This document shows positions 11,631 through 23,791 of a stretch of DNA of 64,000 nucleotides, one piece after another. The notes beneath the pieces were generated by a model. It made no database searches and was not told the origin of the DNA. It worked only from the letters and a program-made list of their open reading frames with translations. Numbering within the stretch: position 1 is the stretch's first letter; the number at the start of each line of letters is the position of its first letter. Location of the stretch: assembly GCA_005406025.1 (NCBI GenBank), contig BGZK01000484.1, positions 1 to 64,000 on the forward strand, given 5' to 3'. The DNA is from Eumeta japonica. Taxonomy: Eukaryota > Arthropoda > Insecta > Lepidoptera > Psychidae. The translations under genes and the position numbers were made by a program.

Positions 11631-12529
11631 CAGGGTTAACCTATTTTTTTTTATTTTTTTTGAGTCCAAATTACATGATTTAATTTTTGAATCAATGTTC
11701 GTATCTTATAAAATTTGTGTGGTTTTAGGTTGGATTTTTCATTGATTACGGAAACGGTTGGATTCATTAGTTGCACGAATTGAAAAAATAAAAAATCAAA
11801 TATGTTTTTTTTTAGGTACCCATTATGAATACCCAGACACTAACTGAATTACACCGACATATTGTTCAAAAAGTCGACAATTTTAAGAAATTGTATGGGA
11901 GATGGGAATGGGAATTGTGTCTACATTATATGCTAGAAAATGGAATTCAAACATCTTGAAATAAATTTATTTGTTGATAGTGTAATGAGGTGCAGTTGCA
12001 TTTGAAGGAAGTTATTTTATTTAATAATCTATAACTAACTAATATAACTAAGTAGTTGTAAGTCTCAGTATTACAGAGTTACTTTAAAAAATCTTAATAT
12101 CTAAAATCATTTCTGATCAACACAACAGTACCATAAAGCTAGAGGGTGAACAAGGTACATATTTTACTTGTCTTAAATGAAAATGAAAAGGAACCTGGCA
12201 TAATGATTAGGTATTGTTCCAAGTTCTTTGTTTTGCTCATCCTATGAAAATTCAACCGCGTCTGTTCTACGCCATTGTGCTGCTTATTGTGTTCTTGACT
12301 TAAAATATTTATTGCTAGAGCTTTTGTATTTAAGATGGTTATATGTCAAAATTATCGTATGCAGTTCTTTCTTTATAATGTAGTCCATGATGATGGCAAA
12401 TATTAACGAAGCTCGATATTAATCTAAACTACTTTAATGCAAAATAATTATATTACCCTTAGTAAAAACCATAAATATTTTGTCCGGCATTGTATCTATG
12501 GTATATTCTAAAGTAAGTAGATTTTTCGG

Positions 12530-13400
12530 CTGAATCCAAATTAATACTATAAATGTGAGTGTCTTTTTCTATCTGCCGATCTGTTGTGTTTTCACGCCTA
12601 AACTAAAGTATTGATTTTCATAAAATTTGTCATAAAGATAGTTTGATCTCAGAGAACGGACACAGGCTTACTTTTTGTTTGTTTGTCTTTTACTTTATTA
12701 GTTTTTTATAGCTCAACAACGGTCAAACTTTCAATGAACATTAATATACTAATGGAACACGTCATTTTCTATTTCTTCATATTAGTTACTGTCCATTTAT
12801 CTTCCTGTCTATTTGTCTATATGTATCTGTAATTACTTAATCAGTTTTAAAGAAATTGTGAAAACTGATCGAACTCATTCTCACATAAAATATAGATTAT
12901 TGTTTCTTTTATTGTATGTTAGTCGTATATTTAGTTACAGCTAAAAGATTTGAAAATCGTTAGTTTTATTTTATTTTATCGGCCCTGCCTATTATATGCA
13001 TTGCTTAGAGAAGGAGCGGTGTTAGAGTTGGCAGTGTGGATTGAGAGGGTACACACATGGTCTGAGAATGAAAGCGAAAGTAAGGAAATGTCAAAAATCC
13101 GGTTGTAATTATATGATGAATAATAATGTTTTAATAATGACAAAGTAATAGTCAATTAAAACAAACATTAAAATTTTTACACTGCATGTTTTGTCATTTC
13201 TATATCATCTTATTATAATATTATAAATGTGAAACTTCGTGACTATGCTTGGTTGTATGAAAACTCAATTATGTCGTAAACCACTGGACGAATTTAGATA
13301 AAATTTAGCACACACAGATAGAACATTTCTGGATTCTTCGCATGATAGTTTATACTTTCCACTAATATCTTACTATAATTTGTAACGAGGGTTAACAAAA
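12530..13400 (+). repeat. fragments of an abundant lepidopteran repeat (TTCACGCCTAAAC type)
   Basis: Near 12550-12670 and again near 13215-13330 the sequence follows the recurrent left part of this family: TATAAATGTGA, a TCTATCTGCCGATCTG-like stretch, TTTTCACGCCTAAACTAAAG, then ATAAAATTT. No coding capacity is seen. Borders and relationship of the two pieces are unclear. Confidence 0.45.
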
Positions 13401-14094
13401 CGGGTATCAATATTGAAAGCGGTATCGATTTAACAATCGTGTCCTGTGGCGCGAATGGAAAAGAGGGTCATTGGAATAGAGAACATAGCCGAATTGTAAC
13501 TAATTGTAAAATGGGAACTTAAATCGAAAACAAACTAGGGTTTTATGTCCACGATAGCGAGGTTACGGGATATGGAAAATATGCATTTGATTATATGTCC
13601 ACGAAAAAAGCCAGTTACATATATAATGACTGCCAAATATGAATTCAAAGCTGAAGCTTGTGTTACAATTTCGTTTGATTCTCGTTTCATTTTTATGCGT
13701 AAAAACCCAAACACTATATCAAAATGTTCACGTCTGTACCTGGAAAAATCACTGAACACTCTTTTTTCAGGAAATAGAAGCGTTGATTGGTCGTTAGCAG
13801 TGCGTCATTCCACACCGGCGATTGGTTGATCGACTTTGACCCGCTCGCAGAAATTGAACGACGTAAATACATTAAATAGGTGTGTTACACGAAATGTCAT
13901 TTTCTCCGCGCTACATTGGGAACACAAAGACTTTTTCAATTTGTCTGTCTGTCATTAGATGTTATCGAAAATTTTTTGTGACTTGTGACAGATACAATTT
14001 CATCTATGCAGGCATAGGCTATTTTGTTTTGTTTTTTTATAAACGCCTTAATATTTCAGTTTCATCTTCTGATTACAAGTGCTTCTAACTGTTT

Positions 14095-14260
14095 GAAGAA
14101 TAGGATTTATAAAAGCACTGAAAGAAAAAAACCTTTTCATAGCATATTTGAAAGGCAAACGACCAAGAGACCCATTAGATAGTAGATGGTCACCGCCGCC
14201 CATGGGTACTCGCAATCTCAAAAGACGCACCAGTGGGATATCCAATACAGGGATATCGGA
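14095..14260 (-). mobile_element. retroposon or SINE 3' tail, minus orientation
   Basis: Plus strand reads AAAGGCAAACGACCAAGAGA, then GATGGTCACCGCCGCCCATG. The reverse complement (CATGGGCGGCGGTGACC, then CGTTTGCC) is the shared 3' terminal module of lepidopteran Jockey-like LINEs and their SINEs. The short ORFs across it are shadows. Confidence 0.55.
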
Positions 14261-14779
14261 TCGATGAAGAGGGGAGAGAGGAGTGTGCCACCGGAGCTTT
14301 CACTCAATGCACGAAACATAATAACTGAAGCTGCTACTTCATTGTTATTATGTTGTTATTTATGTGTGGCTTTATTGATTATTAATTTTTTTTACCTTAG
14401 CAAATTTAATCTTATAATACTGTTGTGAACTACTCTAAAAAAATAAACAGACAATAGGATTATAACCTTCCGCTAATAAATAACAAAATAAGAATCCTTT
14501 TGTTAACGTCTATAATATCTACCAAAATTATTTACGAAATAAACAAATTTATATGTGCCAAATATATACCTAAAACTTCTATGTTTAGCCTAGTTTGCAA
14601 ATAAAAATGTAATAAGTGGACTATTCTAGAAATTATGATATTCGATAATTTGGGCGTTGGGAGCCAGATCTCTTAACGGCCAATTAACGGCTAGGGTTAG
14701 GAAATCAAATATGATGTTTTGCATTGCGGTTTTGAGTAAGAAAATTGTATGAAAAATTAAATATATAAATCGTGTTTTT

Positions 14780-15791
14780 AGGGTTCCGTACCTCGAAAGG
14801 AAAAACGGAACCTTTACAGGATCACCTTGTTGTCCGTCCGTCTGTCTGTCAAGACCCTTCTTCTCAGGAACGCGTAGAGATAACGAGCTGAAATTTATAT
14901 CAAATAGTTAGGTAAATTCCCTTAAAGCTGTGAAAAAAAAATACAAATATAATTGTAGTTACCGCATTGACCGCGACTTATCTCTATGTATGGGGAGGGC
15001 AACATTGTATCGCGCATGTACATCGCAACCTTAAGGATGCCGTGACAGATGGATCATGTAAGAGATATTATTTAAATAACCCAGGCACTGCAAACGGCCA
15101 TTTTGAATGTAACTGTATATAGGTCACTACAATGTCAAATTAATTTTGCAATAGAATGCATAAATACAACAATATACGGCGGCAACCTCAATAGGTATAT
15201 TTCGTGTCCTAGTCTGATTGTTGTGGTAGACTTCAATATCGATTTTAGAATGAATACCCAAAATGGAATTTCCACATATCTTTCATTCATAAACATATGT
15301 CCGTTAATAAACAATAACACTACAAGAAGTAGTACAACTATAGATAACGTTTTTTCGAACTCCAATGTTCAATGTGGTACTATTCATACCCTTTTCAGTC
15401 ACCATTTACAGATCTGGTTCCAATTTATTACTTAATTAGTATTTTTGAACCAGATTTTTAAATAGTGATTAAAAAAAATTGTAAATAAATAACTTTGATA
15501 AAATAACTTTTGCAAGATTGCTGAAAGGCTAGTGTAGGTATTTTAGTTACAATATAAAATAAATGATATGTGTTGGTATACGATAAAGGAATACTGAAAT
15601 GATAAAGAGACCTTTATTTAAATTTACACTCCTCCAGCTTTCCACATTGTAATGTTATGGATTTCATTTTGCAATAAAAATACAATAACTATGACTTGAT
15701 TGTCGTGATGGGTGAACCTTTACTCATATACCTACAGGTTTGTACGGAACCCTCGGTACACGAGTCCGACTCGCACTTGGCCGGCTTTTTT
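14780..15791 (+). mobile_element. GGTTCCGTACC...CTTGGCCGG element, about 1.0 kb, with endonuclease-like ORF
   Basis: Starts GGGTTCCGTACC, whose reverse complement recurs as ACGGAACC about 20 bases inside, making a terminal hairpin. It ends GTACGGAACCCTCGGTACAC, CGAGTCCGACTCGCACTTGG, CCGG. I recognise both ends as those of a very common lepidopteran family. Most copies are non-coding, but this one carries the endonuclease-like frame at 15103-15435. The terminal hairpins plus an endonuclease remnant are compatible with a Helentron-derived element, since autonomous Helentrons encode such an endonuclease; that assignment is inference. Confidence 0.65.
15103..15435 (+). pseudogene. APE-like endonuclease domain fragment (C-terminal part)
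   Basis: A 110-codon open frame in the same orientation as its host element. In order it shows VYRS near residue 5, VDFNID at 42-47 (GDFN[IV]D in active enzymes), SSTTIDNVFSN at 76-86 (the S-x-x-[LT]-I-D-x-[VI]-[FY]-[ST]-N block) and LFSHHLQIW at 97-105 (SDHxPI in active enzymes). These are the phosphoesterase motifs of the exonuclease-endonuclease-phosphatase fold used by non-LTR elements and Helentrons. The catalytic SDH reads SHH and the N-terminal half with the metal-binding glutamate is missing, so it should be inactive. The ATG may not be the original start. Motif order makes chance unlikely. Confidence 0.6.
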
Positions 15792-15943
15792 TATTAGTAT
15801 TTTCGTCCGTTATCTCGCATTTTAAACCTCTTTTACGACAAAACGCAACACTATTCTCGATTCGTGATTTATTTTGTGCTATTATGATTATCAGCGAAAC
15901 GACAAAGGCTCCGATCTCGATTATTGGAAGTTACATTGAGAGC

Positions 15944-16010
15944 AAATCGACATACAAGTACTTAAAATCGACATACAAGTACTTAAAATCGACATACAAG
16001 TACTTAAAAT
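15944..16010 (+). repeat. 21-bp tandem repeat, three copies
   Basis: AAATCGACATACAAGTACTTA is repeated three times without mismatch, with a partial fourth copy (AAATCGACA). It also repeats the STYKYLK peptide in a short chance ORF. Perfect identity points to recent expansion. Confidence 0.9.
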
Positions 16011-16059
16011 CGACAATATAAATCGGATCGCTGCAGTCGCATCATGTTTTCCATCATCA

Positions 16060-16470
16060 TCATCATTTTTCGGTTAATCACACCATCGTTCATGGCGCTC
16101 GTCGAACCGTACGAATTCGTCCGACTCCTAAAGAACCCCCATATTCCAAAAGGATTGTCCGGAGTCGAAATTCCTCACCGTCCCCAGCGCGCGCCGAGAA
16201 CGACAAAGCAGAATACGGAAAAGGTGTCGCCATCGAATCCAACGCCGGCCGTTATTTGATTCGGCGCGGGCGTCGAAGCGAATCTGTAAAAATCCTTTCC
16301 CCCTCTGCAGCGCGACAAATAAGAGCGCGCCGGGCGACAAATATTTGGGCCAATATTCCAGTTGGGATTCCGCCCCGGCGCCTTCCTCTTTGAAAAGATT
16401 AGGCCAAATTTAAGTTCGCTCGTCGAGTTTTACGTTGTACGCTTAATGAATACTGGCGGTCACCCGCCCT
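16060..16470. promoter_or_regulatory. GC-rich island, candidate conserved non-coding element
   Basis: CpG-rich against an AT-rich background (for example CCAGCGCGCGCCGAGAACG and GAGCGCGCCGGGCGAC). Open frames exist on both strands, as expected for GC-rich DNA, and none resembles a protein family. A regulatory role is inference from composition only. Confidence 0.35.
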
Positions 16471-16499
16471 CTTCGTGGGACGTTATAGGCTATGAAAGT

Positions 16500-17540
16500 G
16501 AGTAAAAAAAAAATATTAGGATAGGGTACGTGGAATTCAAAAAATGAATGGCATAACCGCACACTTCAGGCCGTTTCCAATGGTCAAAGTATCATATAAT
16601 GTACATAGGTTTGAGCTATTGCATAGCTTTTATCGTGAGCTTTGAGTGCGGCGACCGAATCAAGAAATTCCATAACGAAAATAAAACCTAACACCCCCCC
16701 CACTCCGCCTACCATGTAGCTCGGCCGAGCGTTCGCTTAACGTGTATGTATATGGTACGATTGTACGAAGCTCGCACGGATCGAGACGAACTGCTCCAAA
16801 ATCGAACGAATACGTAAGCAGCTGTTTGTGAGAAAGTGTATAGGTGTATAGGTATCTATCATATCTTTATAATGCCACACTCACCGCATGTGCCCCGTAA
16901 GTATACATGTAGATATATATGTATACATAGGTGTACCTATGTGCAACAATGAATAGCAGTTGCTGGTGAATACGTGTAAAATTTGAGCATAAAGTGTTTT
17001 AAATATGAATAAACAAAGTATATATGAATAAACTTGAATTAATACCAAAGAAAAAAAAATGCTGCATAAATAAATAAGTAATTATATTTTATATGAACTG
17101 TTATTTTCCTTTAAAGTGCCAGCCTATATAATAGTTCATAATATAGTTGCACATTTATTTTTATAGAAGTTCAAAATACTGACCCATATTTTATTTTATA
17201 AAATAAATGCGCTTCTTCTAAGTCGATAAACTTTATACAATTGATGTGAAAATCTATTGATTTCGCTAGACAGAATTTATTACAATACCGATGCATTCAC
17301 TCAAAAGTATTAGGTGAATTATTTTTATCAACAGAAACGTCAGTATTTGAACAACTATATTTTCGGTCAATATTCAGTTTGCCGTCCATACAAAATCTAT
17401 ATTGTTATCAATATATAAATATAGCAATTCAAAAATCTGATTTAATTCTGGTATATTTCGATGAAGCGCAGATTACATATAAAAGATTGTACAAAGATTC
17501 ATTACCACTCCGTGTTATTGGATTTGGGCGATCTTAAATT
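16500..17540. other. AT-rich intergenic DNA with nothing recognised
   Basis: Contains a C-run near 16690-16700 and short TATACATAGGTGTACCTATG-like inverted sequence near 16921-16942; no gene or known repeat was seen. Confidence 0.45.
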
Positions 17541-17559
17541 CTACAAAAGCGATGGACTT

Positions 17560-17830
17560 AAAAGTTCGACCGAACAAGCTCGTCTAAAATGAGCCAGGTG
17601 TAGTCGAAGCATTAGCTGCCTCCGCTCGTTGCCTGTTGCTCCGATCGCCTCTCGACTCGCGCCCTCGAGCTGTTTGAATACTTAAGCCGGTCTTTGTGAC
17701 CGCTGAAAATCGATGCGGGACGAGCCCCGTAATATAGAAATTCATAGAGAGCCGAGGGCGAGTAATTTGCCGTGAAGAGGGCACGAACTTCGCTCGCTCC
17801 AACTCCCGTATCTGTTCGTATGCGGTTTAA
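17560..17830. promoter_or_regulatory. GC-rich island, candidate conserved non-coding element
   Basis: Phrases such as GCCTCTCGACTCGCGCCCTC give high CpG content. The minus-strand 72-codon frame lacks recognisable domains. No splice-site pattern suggests an exon. Confidence 0.3.
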
Positions 17831-18229
17831 TAGTTTTGCTAAAAGGAGTATTAGTAATGTGGATATGTACCACGATAAGAGCGTTTAAGTTGAACTTTGG
17901 GTGTGTCGGAAGTAGATAGCATAACCGCCTAATCGTACATCGAAAGTTATGTTATATAATGTATTCAATATACTGATGTTAAAAAATTAAATAGTGATTC
18001 TATCTATAGGTTCGGCAAGATTTCAAAATCAAATAAATGAAACGATAGAATCTAAAATTATAAGAAATGTATGTTGACACTTGAAAGTCATGGAATCCTT
18101 AACGCCCTTTACGTAAAGAAATTTGAAATGACATCTAGCAGTTAGCGATATTTATCTCCAGATGTATCCGTTTTTAATGATGAAACGTACTCCCTCATAA
18201 TATTTTATTTTAGATTTATTAGCTTGAAC

Positions 18230-18475
18230 CTTAAGCCTTCTACTCAACCTAATTAAACTGTAACTGAACCCAGTGCGGGTTACGGGTTATTAAGATCCTT
18301 GTCACCAAAATGGCGACAGCGCTGAAAACCGAGCTTAACATGCTTTCTGATGCACAGTGTCAATGATTTAGTTTGACTTAAATCAAAATCTCATTGGTCC
18401 ACTAGTGATCAAAAGCAAACCTAGTACCTTCTGGATCGAAGACAAGCGCTCTTAACCACTAAGCATCAAGACTTA
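18230..18475 (-). mobile_element. tRNA-derived SINE, minus orientation
   Basis: On the minus strand a polymerase III A-box-like TGCTTAGTGGTTAAG (18451-18465) is followed about 40 bases later by a decayed B box, then the body TTAAGCTCGGTTTTCAGCGC and the tail phrase AAGGCTTAAGGTTCAAGC. The phrase CTTGAACCTTAAGC is also present at about 3763. Spacing and order fit a tRNA-related SINE rather than a tRNA gene. Confidence 0.6.
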
Positions 18476-18939
18476 TGTACAGCAGTGAATTTCCCATTAG
18501 TGATACGAATGAACTAACGATGTCACTGTAATGAATCAAAATACTGTGAATAGTATCATTCGCGGTAAACCTTATTTTTAGGTTTAACAAAAAACTTGTT
18601 TTCCACAAAAAACATATTTTTTATTTAATCAAATTTTATTATTATCTAAACTGACTAAAAGTGTATGCCAAATATCTTATTTCACTGTTAATAACGTTAA
18701 ACTTTTGGATTAATCACTCCAATGAAATACTTTAGAAATGTTGATTACTGTTATTACATGAATATAACTACGTGGAGCAATTTTTTTGCCTTGTCATTGG
18801 ATTTGTCACATTTGTTTCGTCACTCATATTCTTTTGGTACAATCCGGTCTCCTGAAAGACACTGTTTTAATGCTGCCCTTCCACTAAGAAAATAATATGT
18901 CATCCATCCAAGTACAAATCTATTACAATACTTCTTTTT

Positions 18940-20115
18940 TTTTTCAAAATAATTGAATCGTCCTTACGGTTTCCATATTGCTTGTCTGGTAGCGATCTTC
19001 TTATGTTATTGATCCAACTTAGGGTGGAGGCAGACGAGATAAAAGGGAAACTTTCAGTGTAAGTTTTCATGCTACAAAAGCCTTCGACAGGGTCTAGCAT
19101 AAACTGTTTCTCTTTATATTTCCCTCCTATAGAATTCTCAACAAATTATGCAGGTTAATTGACAATTCCATCATACAATGAAGTATCAAGGGGTGATTGG
19201 CTTTCATGCTCGGATTCCATGGCCATAAATGCTGGCGTCCCTCAAGACTGTGTATTTTCCATTACTTTACTTATTCTACGTATCAATGTTTTACTAAAAA
19301 GGAGCAAGGTAAGTAGAGCACTATGTAAGTATAATAACTATGGCCACACTAATTAATATCTATCATGATCGTGTAAAGACATGCCGAAAATAACTCGTAT
19401 CTGAAAACCAGTAATTCTTAGAACGAGTCTCGGAATGGTCTAGATTTAACCTTGTCTAATTTGTCCTCAGACAGACGTAACTTTGCACATTTTCAAAATC
19501 CTCATTTGTCTTTGCCCCTCTCTTCGAAAGCTCTTACCTTAGTGCCAGATCAAGTATTAGGATACTCAGTGTTGATATAGGGAAAAGTGTTAAGTTTTGT
19601 AATCACCATATAACACAGCAACACTTGTTTCTAACACATATGGTGTGCTCAATAGAGCATAAGAGTCCTTACGGCCAGTCCATCGTTTTTCAATTTATAA
19701 GGCACAAATCCGACCGTATATGGTGTACTATGGCCATCTCTGTGATAAGACATCTGAATATCAACCCTTGCTTCTAGATCGCATCCAATAACGAACATCT
19801 TGAATTGTAGGAAACCCCTTAATATCTGGGCAGCTTAGCCCATTAGGTGTGTGAAGAGATCTAGCATTTTTTTGCATGCTTTGTTGCATATACTACGGTA
19901 AGGACTTTAAAGTATTATTCAACCTTCCTGTGATCATTCCACTCGACAGTACCATTACCATCACACAAAAAGCCGGCAAAGCGCTAGAGTCTTTTGTTGC
20001 TGCCGGTGTTTATGGGTGGTGGTGATCATCTACTCTCCGGTGTCTCATATTCTCGTTTGCCCCTTTGAAGTGCTATAAAAGAACTGTCTGCCCATGCATG
20101 CTTTATACCTATGAT
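18940..20115 (+). mobile_element. Jockey-like non-LTR retrotransposon remnant
   Basis: Decayed reverse transcriptase in several frames. ATKAFDRV*HK with FPSYRIL and LCRLIDN near 19070-19165 is the RT A-motif region. SDSMAINAGVPQDCVFS at 19219-19265 matches the S-x-GVPQGSVLSP block. YKAQIRPYMVYYGHLC and YQPLLLDRIQ near 19698-19790 match the conserved post-RT region. The 3' end is a GTGGTGATCATCTACTCTCC, CTCGTTTGCCCC tail near 20020-20065. Frameshifts and stops make it inactive. Confidence 0.75.
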
Positions 20116-20329
20116 TCACTTTAGAATAATTAGAGCAATGATAACCTAATATAATATTTGTACACAAATGTTTACACTTAAAGTTTCATTTTTCCCCTGC
20201 AGTTTTGTCAGAAATTCTTAAAAATATTGACTTATTTACTTACTTACATTTAGTACACAAATTCTGTTATTAATGCTCTGCTAAAAATTTTCGGCTTTTG
20301 CTCACGCTAATCTTCCTCCTCTTGACTAT

Positions 20330-20660
20330 GTCTAATATGGGTCAAAGTTGCACGCGGCAACTTCGAGTGTCGGCGAAAGTAAAGAAAAAAAAACCTCTAA
20401 CAAAACTTCCTAATAGATAGCCACTTCGCAGCCTCTCGCTTGCTTTTTTAGTTTTTTTTTTCTTCCGAAGAGCTGCAAAAAACTAATAGAAAGTTGGGCA
20501 CCCGGGCTTTAGTTTGACAAAGGGCAGTTCTCGTGATTAGTGTCCGCGCGTTACACCCATGTCACGCTGACGAGGCACATGCGCAGCGCTAAATAATAAC
20601 ACAAAAGGCTCGCACGCGGGGACAGTTAATTACTCTGCCCCATGAATAGGCAAACGGTCC
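20330..20660. promoter_or_regulatory. GC-rich island, candidate conserved non-coding element
   Basis: Includes GTGTCCGCGCGTTACACCC and GAGGCACATGCGCAGCGC, followed by AT-rich homeodomain-like words (TTAATTAC) and AAACCGGTTAAT. Non-coding on both strands as far as I can see. Confidence 0.35.
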
Positions 20661-21357
20661 AGGATTTAATATAAAAAAATATATTTAGGCAGCTTAATTC
20701 GACGGCAATAAAACCGGTTAATAAAACAATGAACTATGGGCCATCAAAAATTATATGCTATCACTTTATTGCAAAACGAAGTTTAACATTATTTTATATG
20801 GCGCTAGTTGTCAATGACGCCACTAGATACTAGTGCCTTTTCTATATAATTAGCAATTTAAGGAAGACATTAATCAGTCATTTTTATAGTAATAAAAAAA
20901 AACGCTTTCACTACATTTTTACTCAAATAAAAAAGCTTTAAATACACTAAGATAAAAAATATAGTATACTATCTTATTTTGAAGTATAAGGCATATTTAT
21001 ATCGACACCAAAATTCTTCTTACCAACTCAGTTTCCTAAGATAAAATATAAAAGTTTTATTTAATGAATATGCAACAACCAATCAGATTTGATATTCTAG
21101 GCGAAATTGAAATTAGGATTAACTATATTGTAAATTGATATTTTAGATAGATTGTGATTTTTAATTTTCACTGATAAAAAATAACTAAGTACAAAATATT
21201 ATATTATACTTTTGATATTTATATACAATCTTTTAATACTTCCTGCGAAATTCGTACCTATCGCTTTAACTAACTGCAACCATGACGAAAGGTATTCATT
21301 TTTTTTTCCATCAAATATTTAGCTTTATTAATTAGATTTATACAAATTTAAAGAAAA

Positions 21358-21719
21358 AAACCGCCCAAGTTCAAATCGTACTCGCGCACCGAAGGTTCCG
21401 TACTACCACACAATATATTTGTCGTAGTATAATACTTAAAAAAAATAATTTCATTTATTCATTTGCGTTTTCTTAGCACGAGCCTCGCGCACACTTCGTC
21501 AATATTTATTTTTTATCAAGTTTGCACTACGATCACGTTAAATTTGACGCTTGTATATATCAACTGCTATTACCATAGAACAAAAGTAAAAAAAAACTGG
21601 AAAGCACTAAGTATGTCCTCATGTACTTAGTGAGTGTCAGTTTATACTGGACTTCGACATTAATTAAAATTAAGCGAACTATAAACTTCTTACAGGTTTT
21701 CATGTAATATATAAGTAAA

Positions 21720-21783
<64 letters not shown>

Positions 21784-22800
21784 ATTTTATTGAAGTTATA
21801 CTTCTTTTGGCACGTTTGGATGAGAGTGAATTTGTGAGCTGCGCGCACAAGCGACATGATGAAGTTAGCCACAGAATAGAATTAATAAAAAATATATTTT
21901 CAACACTGAATATAGTTACAATAATGAGTGTTCATACTATATAATTTATAGTACAGAGTGTTCATGCTATATATTACAGTACTTATATTCATAACCAGTT
22001 CTTGCAAAATATAGTATTCATATGAATAATCAATTTTGAGTATTAATTTTCTATAATTATTATTTTTGTTCAATTTATTATATATATAAACATTATTTGT
22101 AAACTTTGTTGTGTTGTGAAAAATTGTGAAAATTAGTTTTTAAATATTAGAGGTTAACCATGTAAGTATAATATATAGATATATTTCTAACGAACTTATT
22201 ATTTTTCTAACAAATAATTGAATAATAAATTACACACCTCTTTTTTAAATGTATTTGACTCATTCACATAATGAATAATGATTATATATTTGTACTGTAT
22301 TGTTATATTGTTACGTTAATAAAACATTTTCAATTAAACAAAATCGTTTTGATTGATTTTAATGTTTATTGTCGATTACTACTGCATTTGAGTTATTTTA
22401 AATATTATTCATACGCCAAAGAAGTATAACTTCTAACGCGTGTACATAAGTACACACACTCTTTTTTTTTTTCAAAATATTATGCACAGTAATTAGAGAT
22501 AAAGAGTGAATAATCAATTTTCATTCATTTTCTTAAATAGCTTTAAAACTATTATATGTACTTAAAAATTATAAAAAACACACATTCGACATCCTCACAA
22601 CAAGCACTTTCGTTTAATATGTCAAATAGTACGGTTTTCGAGCTTTTTCTTACTTCACTAAGTTATCTCCAAAAAGTGACACTCATATTCAAAATTCAGA
22701 CATTTATGATTCAGAACAAATTATCTGTGGCAGATAGACAGACGGACATATAGGTTTTATTTCTTTTTTCATTTTCATTTGATGAAACGGAACCTTAAAA
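21358..22800 (-). mobile_element. GGTTCCGT-type element, minus orientation, probably complete
   Basis: Left end reads CCGCCCAAGTTCAAATCGTA, then CTCGCGCACCGAAGGTTCCG, a diverged reverse complement of the CGAGTCCGACTCGCACTTGG terminus. Right end near 22720-22795 is the reverse complement of a GGTTCCGTTTCATC start with nearby GTCCGTCTGTCTATC. That both ends belong to one element of 1.4 kb is inference; two separate fragments are possible. Confidence 0.45.
21719..21774 (+). repeat. long TA dinucleotide microsatellite
   Basis: About 27 uninterrupted TA units followed by GTGTGTGT. Poly-Ile/Tyr ORFs across it on the minus strand are artefacts. Sits inside the GGTTCCGT-type element. Confidence 0.95.
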
Positions 22801-23745
22801 AATGAAAAAAAAAATTATTGTACTGTTTACTAAACGCCATTAAAAAAATGATAATCCTACACTTCCAATATGTACAAATATGTTTATATATATATATAGA
22901 TTTCAACATGTAAAAATAAACGATAACGAAGTACATTCATCGATACCGTATTTTATTTTTAGCAGTTATATAGTATATTCAATTTATTTATATGTTGCAG
23001 ACGAATTAAGACGAGTTTTCTGTAGCAGCTCGGAAATGACGATGAAATAAGAATGGGGCTCCTACAGGACGCGCCCTTTGAAATGAAACACTGATAACTT
23101 ATTATAATTACTAAATTAAAAAAATATTTAATAAATACCTATTTACAAACCTTTTTGAATGCCACCTGCTTTATATAAAACATGCTACAATCCCAATCCC
23201 ATCGTATCGAAATGACGAATGCATTTCAGTATTTTCGATTTGGACAAAAGGTTTCCAAGGTCTGTTTGCTTAAACTTCAATAGCCCCGACGTGTTCCGTT
23301 TCGAATCCGGTCAGTGAGTCACGAACGCAAAATGTCTGTACTGTGAACTGAACGAAGGTTGCCCCCTTAACGAGATCGTGCTTATCGCTAGCTCGCTGAT
23401 CTGCAATAGAGGAGCTGTGAGTTAATTCCGGGACCTTTTTGCGACCTGTTTACAGCTCTCGAAGTAGTTTTTACGACGGTAACAAAGACTTTATGTCAGA
23501 GCTACCGATTTTAATTCTAAACCTTGTGAAATCTAAATCTTATTGTATTTATAGCCTTGCATAACATCGCGGTAATTAAGCTCACACTATTTCGGATGGT
23601 ATAATCAAAATTTATCATATCAATCAAAAGTTATTTTCTTATTTTTTAATTTCAGTGTATAATATTACGACAACCCTCGTAATTATTTGTATCTTATTTT
23701 ATTACAACGATGTGTAAAGGAGCTTAAAGTGGCTTGACAGATAAT

Positions 23746-23791
23746 AATTAATTATAAAAACCTAATAATAATTAGGTTTTTATAATTAATT
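23746..23791. repeat. perfect hairpin, 21-bp arms
   Basis: AATTAATTATAAAAACCTAA(T) at 23746-23766 is an exact inverted copy of 23771-23791, with a 4-base loop. No terminator-like or miRNA-like context; the perfect arms argue for a recent fold-back event. Confidence 0.9.

Noticed and set aside
13535..13829. Opposite-strand frames of 74 and 94 codons
   Set aside because: Mutual shadows in a region next to repeat fragments; neither shows a domain.
21560..21872. Minus-strand ORFs with Tyr-Ile repeats
   Set aside because: They are translations of the TA microsatellite.
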